Below are positions 46,064-56,070 of a DNA stretch of 64,000 nt, piece by piece (positions within the stretch are counted from its first letter, which is position 1; the number at the start of each line of letters is the position of its first letter). The notes under the pieces are model-generated. The model was not told the origin of the DNA and made no database searches. It worked only from the letters and a program-made list of their open reading frames with translations. Position numbers and translations under genes: made by a program. Source of the DNA: Tenebrio molitor (taxonomy: Eukaryota; Arthropoda; Insecta; Coleoptera; Tenebrionidae); assembly GCF_963966145.1 (NCBI RefSeq), contig NC_091052.1, forward strand, positions 7,378,001 to 7,442,000, given 5' to 3'.

Positions 46064-48940
46064 TTTTAATTTTAACGAGGTCCATGCAACACATATTTTA
46101 GATTTCAGATAAGAAGATTATTGACATCTGTTAAAAATATTGGTTTCAACACACTTTGTTGTGATAGGTCAAATATTGATCGTGAGATTATTATCAAGAA
46201 AAATCACAGAAAAAAAATGCAGAATAAGAAACGTTAATGGATATTTCGAAAGACGCCACGGCTCACTTTTTTAGTTACGTAAATGATAATTTAATGAAAC
46301 ATTCTTTGTTATGCACAAAGCACAAAAATCTCTTTGGCGTATAAAAGTTAATAAATATATTAAATTATTTATTTTAATATTCTCTCGCCTTGTTAAAAGA
46401 GGGGTCCTTTGTCGTTGTCGAATTGTGAGCAATGACTGAAGCTATATTGAACTCGATGAAACCGTGAACATAAAGTAAAGGTCGGAAAGAAAAATGCCAA
46501 TAATATCTGGAAAATCTCAAATCTGACACTTCGTAAGCTCCTCCAACTGATCGATTCTTGATTGTTAAAACATGACAGGGATTCCAGTTATTCCATTTAA
46601 ACTTACTCGTCACTCTTTCTCGTGTTATTTTAACCATCGAACCAAATTCATTCTCTTTATTTCCAGATTTTTATCAGTTTAGTTAGAGATTCAACGGACG
46701 CATTCAGTTTCATTACAGATGTTGTACGACCTCAAATGATTCTTTTTCTCGGCTCTACTATTAAATAACTGTCGCTCTAAATTTTTCCGATAAAGAGCAA
46801 AACTATTCCTGCCGATGCCGAAACGGGCGAAAGTAAAATTTTCTTTCGGTAAATATGACTACTCTAAATCTGCCGAAAAGCTAATATTGGCATGCTAAGA
46901 AGCCGATGAAAAGAACTTTAACTTTATGAACTATAAATAAACTTTCTGACTTTCGCTTCTCTTCGTTCACAGCTTCAATCGCCTATCCGGTGTTATTCCC
47001 TTCTCCTTCGTTTATTTCTTGTTTTTCAAATTCTTTTTATTTTCACTGTTGGAAAATCCCGTACTTGACCTGTTCTTGCTACTTAATTAATTTTGTATTT
47101 AACATTTTTCTTCGTAACCGGTTTCCTTTCACATTGTCTTCGAAGATTCTTCACTTAACTGATGCCATCTGATATAGATGTCAAATCTATCCTTGTCACT
47201 GGTTACATGAAAGCATTAGTATTCGACCATAAATAATATAAAAACCCATTAAACATGAATATTGAGGGTTTGCCTAAGATTTTGTTCATTTTTCACAAAA
47301 TGATATTCCTTTTAATGGTCCTTCAGGGTAGGTAAGGTAGTTAGCTTTAGCTGCTTTCAATGATTTTGCACTCGTTCACGTCTTTTAATCGATTTTTCCG
47401 CAATAAAATGCAATAACTGTCAGACAGAAAGAAGACGAATTGACGAAGATACGCCATCATATTTCATCCGCCGCACTGCATATCAATGTTCGTGTTTATT
47501 GTTATTGATACGACACGCATTTCTCGCCTCGAAATTTTATCATCGCCAGAAATTTAGTGTTTTCATTTAAAATATTTATACACCGAAGCACATGGCTGAC
47601 ACTAAACCAATAAAAAAAATTCCCACCGAGGAAGCGACACACCTGCAGTCGTTAAAGTTATTCAGCTGTGAAATATGTATAAAAGTTAGTTATATTTCCC
47701 CCCTGCGCTTCCATTCTCCAGTATGATTCCTGCCAACGATCCTGTGACTCCCTTTGCTCTCACGGATAGCTTAGTTACGTGACCTGAGGCGCAAACTTTT
47801 ATTTAGTGTCAAAATCCATGATCTATGGCACTTTCAGATTTTGCTTTTAACTTCTTAAATTTATATTTACCGAACAAGGTAGAAGGCGTTTTTATTCGGT
47901 GGCGGTTTTAAACCGGTTTGCCGACTGTGGGAAAAAAATACATATAATAATAACCTTCCCGATATTGCGTAGGGATGGCACGTAGGCAATAAATTTTGCA
48001 AAGGGTTTAACTTACTGCGTCTTCGATAAATAATGCGTCTGGTAATTAAGCTATTTGTGATACCCCGACGTAGGGCACCGTACCAAGGTCCTCGCTTATC
48101 TTCCACAATTAAAAATTCATAACTCGTAACCGAGTTATTAATCAGTTTGAAAAAATTTACAAGAAAGGGTCCGTCGGCAAAAATAAATTTGCCACGAAAG
48201 AAAATCTTGTTACTATCACATAAGCGCTGTATTTTCAGCATCAGAAATTAATTGTTGCACAGTCGAACTTTCTTCTTTCGGGAATATTAAGGACAAAACT
48301 AACCAACTAAATGAGATTATAAACTTAAGATTAAATTTCGCTACATAATGAAAATAAAATTATTATAATACTGAATTATGAGACAACCCTCCAGAGACAG
48401 AACGGTCTCGTAGAAAGTTTAGTTACCAAAATTCCAACTAGAAATTAGAGTGCTGAAGTGGCATTTATTGATGTATGACTGGCAACAGCTTCGTGTTGCG
48501 GAAATAGTTTAGGTCAATAGTGCCAACGTAATTTACCAAAAAAGACGTCCAATTTAGGAGGCACCATTAGCATTCCGGCAAAAAATGCAATGAATTGCGA
48601 CCATCGTTATTTTGGACTGATACACTCGTAGAAAAGAATGCACCTCATCAATCACGACGAGTAATGAACGCTCGACACCTTTAATTCGTTGCCAACAGAA
48701 AAACACTTCTTAGTTTTGTCGAACAAACTACGTGACGCAAGTCAAGAGAATCTTCCTTATTGCTTAAATGACCAACAACGTAAAAAAGTATCATTAAACA
48801 TTTTTTAAATGCGACCTTTGAATGCGATATTTTAGCGAATGCTGGGATCGATATAGATTGTGAAAGGCGTTGTGGAAAACCTTGATAACTCCTCTGTAGT
48901 TTTATTACATTTTTTAGTTTATCTCAGTGATATGAGTGAT
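46064..48940. other. Intergenic or intronic DNA without recognised genes
   Basis: AT-rich with no transposon ends. The minus frame 47867-48241 (124 codons) carries no domain. TTCAG and TTCCAG acceptor-like sites at 46666 and 47326 are followed by early stops. Confidence 0.42.
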
Positions 48941-49020
48941 TCAAAATGGTTATGGTTAAATATGGCAACTATGTACGAAAATTTATATGGCAACTCTGTA
49001 GGTAAGAAGAGTTGACAGGT
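48941..49020 (+). mobile_element. Single arm related to the 32513-32734 MITE
   Basis: TCAAAATGGTTATGGTTAAA then TATGGCAACTATGTACGAAA and AGAGTTGACAGG match the left arm of the 32.5-kb MITE, with drift. No mirrored arm was found to the right. Confidence 0.75.
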
Positions 49021-49029
49021 GCAAAATGT

Positions 49030-49980
49030 CATAACATAAAAACTGAGGTTATGTAGAGATATTAGTGGCGCAGCATGTTAAAAAAGTTAATATAACAACT
49101 AAAAGAAACAACTAATTTGAGAGTTTAATAAATGTCTCACCTTGCGGGGCATTTTTAATAACACGTTCAAATGTTAAATGCTAATACGGTGCTATCAACA
49201 ATTACTTAGATAAGGGGCGGCTATGACTTTGACAGTGTCAGATTTTTCATATCTTTGCTAATAAACGTCAAACAACTGTCACTATGAATCAAATTTTAAC
49301 GCAAAAATGGTTTTTACTTCCAGACACAAAAGATTAATCTTACTTTCGTAATGGTGTTTTCAATAACGAAGAATGGACATAGAGCGCTGTTGCCTGTTTG
49401 GCCAAGTTTCGACAAAAATTTCGATATTTAAATTATAACGGGTATATGCAACCAGAAATACTTCATCCCTCTCGACATACGGCCAAGATTTCTACGTACT
49501 ATGGCGGACAATACATTTAGGCCGGCAAATTTCTGACATTTCAAAAAAGTCAATGCAAGCGACCATTTATTGTCATTATGACTGATGTGTCAGTTTCTCA
49601 AACTGAAGGTTTTCAAGCTGTTTGGCGTTTCCTTCGCCCTTTTCGTAACTTACAGATCATGACGCACTAGCATAACTGATTTGTAGTAGCACTTCTCTCT
49701 GGTGCACGCTTCTTTTCCCAATTTTAATTTTGATTATCGCTGTCACGATGACAAGAATGACAAAAATCGAAAATGGGGTTAGTTGAACATAATGCCAGCT
49801 TCACATTTTGATGTGAAGGCAATGACAGGCCGGCCTAAATTTATTGTCCGCCATAGTACTATTTGATCTAAATAATTGTTGATCGCACAGTACTTTCAAT
49901 TACATTAAAAATGACAGGCGTTGGCAGGTATAGCCAATAGATATCATTAAATTCTCTAAATACAGTAAAATTTTATTATT
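49030..49980 (+). mobile_element. Old repeat with a nested insertion, long relative of 43070-43310
   Basis: Its left part (49030-49170) and right part (49900-49980) are collinear with the inverted short copy at 43070-43270. The middle is extra, and part of that middle is the TA-flanked MITE 49499-49856. Non-coding. Confidence 0.8.
49499..49856. mobile_element. MITE of 358 bp, TA target duplication, nested
   Basis: The left end is TA|CTATGGCGGACAATACATTT then AGGCCGGC. The right end, inverted, is TA|CTATGGCGGACAATAAATTT then AGGCCGGC. Arms are about 30 bp and strongly conserved, so it is probably younger than the element it sits in. Non-coding. Confidence 0.9.
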
Positions 49981-50600
49981 GCAAAACTAAGTCAACAGGT
50001 CGTGGTTTTTTGATTAAAAAAAAAGCATATTATAACTACTTAAACATTTTTAACATCTTTAGGTGTCACTACACCTGTTCAGCTACATGTGTGGCAAGAA
50101 GAAAACTTGGATAAGTCGTTAGTATTCCAGTTTACGTGTTCCTCACTAAATTGCAAACGAGGGACTCAATGCTGTCTAGTAAGTTTCAGTCCCTTGACTG
50201 GTACACGAGCATCTAACCAACTTTGTGGAGTCTATTGCGTCAAGTTCGAGTGGAAATTTAAGTGCTAAAAGTGCCAAAAAATAATCCAAAACATTCTTTC
50301 AGTACAGTGTCTAGACTAATTATTATTAAACAACGATAATTCACAACTACCGCAGCCTTCCCTTAATCTCTGTCTTCATTTCACCGAATTGTACAACAAC
50401 TAGTGCCTCTCATAAATTTATGTGGGTTTAGCTCATAACTTTAATAACTCCATTATGAAATTGCTAAAATACTACTATTTTGTAAGATTGAAACATGTTC
50501 CTGCTTCACGTGAAACGTTTAAATGTAATATTAAAAATTATTTTTTGATTTGGAAGTGTTAAAAAAGATGATTTCAATACTTTTGTAGAAATTGAGCTTA
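49981..50600. other. AT-rich spacer, nothing recognised
   Basis: No open frame, repeat partner or splice context was seen. Confidence 0.5.
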
Positions 50601-50617
50601 CCCGGCGCATCCACCAT
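50601..50617 (-). repeat. 17-mer motif copy E (perfect)
   Basis: CCCGGCGCATCCACCAT on the plus strand. On the minus strand it is followed by GTAAGC overlapping the last G, which would be a good splice donor if transcribed that way. No acceptor is visible before it. Confidence 0.9.
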
Positions 50618-52311
50618 AATTACAAATAAAGTTATTGTACCAGCATAATTTCATAAAATGATTGTAATCAGTGTAATTACATTACATTGTTAGAAAGTTT
50701 AAATTAAGTGATTTAACCATTAGAAAGACACATATGTATTCGCGCCAGCTAATTCGGTACATTGACCTTTATTACGGTTCATCAAGTTTAAAATCCCATT
50801 ACGTACGGAAAATTAAATGGAATTAACGTTTGCTGGTTAAAAAACAAAGCAATGCTTTTTGGTAACAATAATTTTTAACGTAACTGTGCATTGACAAAAC
50901 GATTCCAACGGATGCACCACTGTTGTGGAAATCAAAAATAAAATAAAAAACATCACTTAATTACATATTTTTGTAGACTAACAAATTTTCGATCGCATTA
51001 ATTAACAAACGAAACAAAGTGACTGTTACAACTGCACGAGTAATCAAAGGTCTGTGTTGAACATTGATAAACAATGTTGTATTCGTCGAGTTTGCATTTT
51101 TATCATTTAATAATGAAAATAAAAGAGGGATACTCGTGCGAAATGAGTCTGCCACTAGCGCACTACCAGTTAAAAAGCAATAAAAGTTAATTAGTCTAAA
51201 ATGAGGTTGTAGTGTTTTTAAGCCGAACTTAATTAACAAACCGGGTTCGGGGACGAATTAAAAATAATTACCGTCTGTATCAAACTAGAATGTAATGATA
51301 ACTGGCACCTTTCACCCCTCGGTGGTAGGTTTTGCGAAACGTCTATTCAACCCGAGAGATAATTAGTTATGTAGTGAAAACACAAAGTTTGAATGGGTTA
51401 CCTTAAATCACAACACAGCAATGATCAGCGCAACTATGGTAGATAAACTAAAACGATTAAGTGTATGCTGCTTCATTAATCTTCTACGTAGATAAAGACT
51501 AACAAAATGTTACATCTTCGCGCAATATTTCATATTCCATTTAGTACTCATCCATCTCGTCCCTTTTGTTATAACATTATAGACATTCTGTTGATGTGTA
51601 AATAAATAACGAGGCCCATGTTACGAAAGGTGTACGTGAGAGGCATAAAGGTCAAAAATTAATTAAAATCTTTTGTCACCCACTTGAATTACAAACTTTT
51701 AATAACTCATTAGGTTAATTTGGACGGAATTAAGTTTTAATTAGCGAGCGTTGGCATAATAAATCCTGCAAAAAATTTTTTGTCTTTTGTAAAGAAAAAA
51801 CCAATTTCACGTTTGACTTTTGGCAGCAGTTACCGAATGCCACCCACGAAATCCGCTATTTTCTGAACGATATTTAGATTGCTTAATGCATTTTTAATAC
51901 GCATCTTGAGCAACTTTTATTAGATTCGTCGTCGGATTTGGGCGTCATCCGCCTAATGGAGTCAAGAAGTGTCAAGTTTTAATTCGACAAAACTGGAAAT
52001 TTGGGCCGCACAAACTGCCACTTAGCACGTCATAACATACATCATAAATTAGATTAACTCCCGAATAAGGTTTTTCTCGCACCTTCGAGCAAGATGGGAA
52101 ATTTAGTCGATCAATCATCCGTTAAAGTTAGATCAGAAGTGAGTGTGTATCAAGGGTAGAGAGGTTATTAAATGACAAGTCCATGTCACGGCAAGCGCCT
52201 TAAGCTGATTCTCATTACACGGTAAATTACTTTTCTAATTAAAATAGCTCCCGGTTCAATCAGACTTAAATTAGTGCAGATTCCGCATCGGTTTTTTCTT
52301 AATTGTTGCAG
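50618..52311. other. Spacer ending in a strong splice acceptor
   Basis: Mostly AT-rich. 51750-52110 is homopolymer-poor and may be conserved non-coding DNA. The final bases GGTTTTTTCTTAATTGTTGC plus AG make an excellent acceptor ending at 52311. Confidence 0.4.
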
Positions 52312-52622
52312 TTAGAAGCGTCTTCGTGGTGGCGGTTTTCGCGCCGTTAGGGGGTAATAAGTTAACCAGAATGAAGCCGCTCGATGGGGCAACTTGTCGG
52401 GATGATGATTTGTGGACTGTCGTGGGTTGCAATCAGCAAGGATTCATCTTGCAAATTGCGTATTTCCGCAGAGTGTTACACTTTTTCATACAGTTTTCTA
52501 AAAATGCCCTTCACATCACGAAAATAACTACATTACTAGGAAATCCACCGATGATAAAACAACAACAAAATTATTTCAAAAATACGATAAATACAATGTG
52601 TACTAGGTACATCCGGGAATGA
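52312..52622 (+). CDS. Candidate exon or open frame with the duplicated block (copy 1)
   Basis: After the acceptor at 52310-52311 one frame stays open to a TGA at 52620-52622. It reads RSVFVVAVFAPLGGNKLTRM, then DDDLWTVVGCNQQGFILQIA, then a Lys/Asn-rich tail that looks non-coding. The middle part is repeated at 54031-54150 with 13 differences in 88 bases, which fall most often in third codon positions of this frame (8 of 16 changed codon sites). That is weak support for former or present coding. No donor is obvious at the end of the conserved block. No family is recognised. It could be an exon, a processed fragment or a piece of an unknown transposon. Confidence 0.25.
52364..52490 (+). repeat. 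Duplicated block, copy 1
   Basis: Matches 54031-54150 in the same orientation at about 85 percent over the central 88 bases, starting at a shared AACCAG and fading after TTCCGCA. Of the 13 differences, 12 are transitions. Confidence 0.9.
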
Positions 52623-52925
52623 TAATTAAATTTACAAAAATAAAACCTGAATTTATAGATACAGAATAAAAACGGTGAAAGGTTAATAAGTCTAAAACCA
52701 CCAGTTATAACATTTTATTTGTTATTATTTTTCTTATAATAATAATTTTTACAATATTTTTGTTACTTACAAGAGCGGTCTTCTAGATCCCTCTGGATCT
52801 AGATCGATTTTTGTAAATATGTATTTCCTATTCCATTTTAAAGTATAAATCCTTACAAAAAATTAGCTACTAAAATGCAGTATCTCCAAAAGTAAAAAAA
52901 AAAAAAACATTTAAAAAAATCATAT
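52623..52925. other. AT-rich spacer with a small palindrome
   Basis: CTAGATCC-CTCT-GGATCTAG at 52783-52802 is a perfect 8-bp stem. Otherwise homopolymer-rich and empty. Confidence 0.5.
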
Positions 52926-53105
52926 ACAAGGTGATTCATGACTCATGAGTAATAATGAACCCGACGGAATTTAAAATGCAACCCACAATACATTTGGAAG
53001 GTAAAGCTGGATAGTTACCACGTCAATATCCAGCTTTACGTTCCAAATGTATTGTGGGTTGCATTTTAAATTCCGTCGGGCTCATTATTATTGGTGAATT
53101 TTTTA
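52926..53105. mobile_element. Snap-back element made from one MITE arm
   Basis: The arms 52951-53013 and 53027-53089 are reverse complements over about 62 bp with only two or three differences, around a roughly 13-base loop. The arm (AATGCAACCCACAATACATT) is the same sequence as both ends of the MITE at 61651-62087, so this copy consists almost only of terminal repeats. The left end TACAAGGTGATTCATGA resembles that family's terminus. Confidence 0.88.
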
Positions 53106-53371
53106 TTTTTCAAAAAACATCTTTTTTAATACCTACCGCATTTATTTGTCTTTATACGTCCTTTTTTACTTTAACAATACACTCATACAATCTATAATTT
53201 GTTAAAAAATAAATTTAAAAAATAATTTGTCGAAAACAAACCAAATGATCTACCAAAAATGTATGCAGTTTTTTTTTTATTTTCCATTTCATTCTTAAAA
53301 TATGCATCTCGGCGACTAATAATTGTTTGAGAGGATTTATAATTCAAAATAATTAAAAAAATATATATATA
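53106..53371. other. AT-rich spacer
   Basis: AT runs, including (TA) repeats just before 53372. No gene. Confidence 0.5.
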
Positions 53372-53415
53372 CAGGGTGTTCCAAAAATGGCGAACAAACT
53401 ACTTGGGACAACCTG
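53372..53415. mobile_element. 44-bp micro-element with mariner-like ends, TA flanks
   Basis: TA|CAGGGTGTTCCAAAAATGG at the left and, inverted, TA|CAGGTTGTCCCAAGTAGTT at the right. Only the two termini remain, about 22 bp each, back to back. It is best read as an extreme internal deletion of a Tc1/mariner-type MITE. Confidence 0.7.
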
Positions 53416-53745
53416 TATGTAGTATAGAATAGAGCAACTTTAATAAGAATTGAAATAAATATTTTACGTCTTAGCTACAACACTTAGAAATTTTCAACCT
53501 CTCCAGAGAGAAACTTGTGGCGACTCCATTTGACAAAAAGTTTGTACAAAAAATTTGGACTAGTTTGTAGGAAGTTTGGCATAAAAATTACATATCTTGA
53601 CTGTTATGTAATATTGACTACAGCTATAAAAAATGTATTGAATGAACAAAAAAACTTCATCATATATTTATTGTTATTGCTTGCAAATTTAATCTATGAT
53701 GCTATAATAACCGATAATAATACACATTTTATATTTCAGTGCACA
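53416..53745. other. Spacer; possible intron before motif copy F
   Basis: Crossed by a 93-codon plus frame (53515-53796) that reads through motif F as TMVDAPGE. It ends with a reasonable acceptor (CATTTTATATTTCAG at about 53739), so a 20-odd-base micro-exon bounded by this AG and the GTGAAT after the motif is conceivable. Confidence 0.25.
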
Positions 53746-53762
53746 ATGGTGGATGCGCCGGG
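53746..53762 (+). repeat. 17-mer motif copy F (perfect)
   Basis: ATGGTGGATGCGCCGGG on the plus strand, 285 bp left of duplicated block copy 2. Confidence 0.9.
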
Positions 53763-54030
53763 TGAATGTTTTTATAATTCTCAGTTTTCTTTATAAACAA
53801 CGGCGATAAAAAATTTCATGATGCTATCACCGAAAAATATAAAATGTCTACGATAAAAGGATAAAACAGTCAATTCAAGACGAGCTCTAAAGACTTGTAA
53901 AACTTGGAAAGTTTTAAGACAAGTATAATTTTTGAAAGAAGTGAAATAAATTACTCAAATGTTACAATGCAAAAAAATTCGCGTTTTCCTGTTTGCAAAA
54001 GTACTGTATTCGCCAGATAATAATAACTCC

Positions 54031-54150
54031 AACCAGCATAAACCCTCGCGATGGGGTGGCTTGTCAAGATGATGATTTGTGGACTGTCGTAGGCTGCAAT
54101 CAACAAGAATTCATCTTGCAAATTGAACACTTCCGCAAAATATACTTTTT
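54031..54150 (+). repeat. Duplicated block, copy 2
   Basis: Partner of 52364-52490. The frame INPRDGVACQDDDLWTVVGC then NQQEFILQIEHFRK is open here too (53993-54262) but ends in Lys-rich sequence. AACCAG at the left border is shared with copy 1 and could be an acceptor in both. ACTGTC|GTRGGY is a shared GT that could be a donor. Confidence 0.88.
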
Positions 54151-56028
54151 AACTGCTGCACTTTTTCCTGCTTTCGGCGAAGGAGGGGAAATACCAATAA
54201 TCACGAAGCGCTCTCCAGTAATTGTTAAAGAAAAAAAAATCCGCTGCATGAATTTAAGCTAAACAAAAGTGCCGGAACTTGATATATTAAGCAATTGCAA
54301 TTCGTGTCAGTTTAATGAGAATACTTCTTTGAGAGTTAAAGGATTTATGTTGTACGCAAAAATAGTAGAAAACTTGAAAATACTGAAAGCGTCAGTGCAC
54401 ATTTTCAAAAAGTACACTCATGCCAAGTAAAGCCGGTATTATTGGCCCTTTAAAGCACGTCTGCCACTGTAAAAAAGATAATTTATTATTATGACAAACT
54501 TCCAAGAGAGCGTGTTCCTGAAAAATGGGGTCAAAGACAGGATAATCAACACCCTTGCACCAATCCCGTAAACTTATTATTCCGTCAGGGACCGACTGTA
54601 AAATCCACTCGAATACAATTTAACAAGTTCGATTTGCATGTCGATGAATAACTAGCAACGCTTTATTGAAATTCGTAATTTTAAAACAACTGTAGATCTG
54701 TACCGATGAAAATTTCAAATAACAGCGCCTGGGATTTGAGAATTGGCAATATTAAAATTAGGGTTGCATCGACATGACTAGGGACGAGAGGGTGGGGACG
54801 AGGTTCTGCGTGCCGGAAGATATTTTAATTTTATTCGGTCGAAGACGCAGTTATCTGGCGTAAGTCCTTAAATGTTTTATTGATAAAGCTCAGCGGTTGA
54901 TTTGATTAGTTCAGTTGCCTCCTGGCAACTTACCGAATCTCGTTACGTGAAACAGCAATAACAGAAAAAGGAAATGGAAGAGGACGAGAATTCTGTTTTT
55001 TAAAAATGAGAAGAACATCATTTTGTTATTTGAAGTTGTGATGGCTTGAGCACTCGAACACAAACCCACACGGGGGGGCAGGTTTAATAGACGTTTGAAT
55101 TTTTACACAATATTAAATTCCCCCTGAACGTGAGTGGAGCTAGATGTAAACAACTTAAATAAATAAATATGAGATTAAATGTAAAAAACCGGCAAGAACC
55201 GGTGACTTTTTCCGTCAGTCGAATAAATAAATCTCTCTGTGCACTTCGAAATAACGAAATTAATGTAGCTACCGATTAAATTGGCAAACGCTCCAGGGCT
55301 GCAACATGATTGCAATTTACATTTCAATTAATAAGAGACTCCATACGTCTAACTCAAATGCAGGATCCAGAGCCAGCACAGGAAACAATTTATAATTCAT
55401 CATAAACTCGGCTTTGCTAACAAAACCAAATGTATGCGAGAGCTTGAAATTTTACCCTTGATCCGTCCCGATGATACTAGATAATCTTATTGACAAAAAC
55501 TTTGATATTTTGTAATCAAAACATTCCAGGCCAAGGTAAGCGTAATTTTATTAAAATCACTTTTACATAGCCTAACCCATTTCAGTTTTCATACAGGCAT
55601 TCAGGAATTTGTAATAAATTCAAATTCGTATAGACGATGCATCGAGGTTCCGCTTGAGAAATAATGTAAAATTCAACATCATTATTGAATCTTCAAACAA
55701 TATTTAAACTGTTCGCAACAAACATAACGCACAATTCGATTCATTCACTTCGAATGCAGACAAGTTCTTGAGCCGCAAAAAAAATTCAATCAATTTGAGA
55801 ACCCAAATTGTTTGATTCTTTTAAAATTTGTCAGCTCGTTCATCATAATCCGTTGATACAAGCACCTCCTCGCACCTACATCAACACTTTACTGAACATT
55901 TTCTTTTAAAATATGATGGATTAAGAAGTATTGCATAAGAATTACAAATTTGCACTTATGCGCCACACACATCTATCGATTGCCATTTGTATTTTTAAAT
56001 TAAATAATAGTAAATTATTCAACGAGCG
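54151..56028. other. Intergenic or intronic DNA without recognised genes
   Basis: Patches at 54760-54960 and 55060-55330 are somewhat GC-richer. No frames of note, no transposon ends. Confidence 0.42.
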
Positions 56029-56070
56029 GGTAATGATGGCTATTACTCCTCATGAGTAATAGCCATTACC
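56029..56070. repeat. Hairpin with 16-bp stem and 3-base bulge
   Basis: GGTAATGATGGCTATTACT and AGTAATAGCCATTACC pair around a 7-base loop. A related left part (ATTATTCAACGGGCCGTGGG then TAATA) recurs at about 56212 compared with ATTATTCAACGAGCGGGTAA at 56016, so a small repeat family may be involved. Confidence 0.7.

Noticed and set aside
52364..52490. Duplicated block as a microRNA hairpin or C/D snoRNA
   Set aside because: An ATGATGA box-C-like word is present, but no D box at the right place and no good stem over the block.
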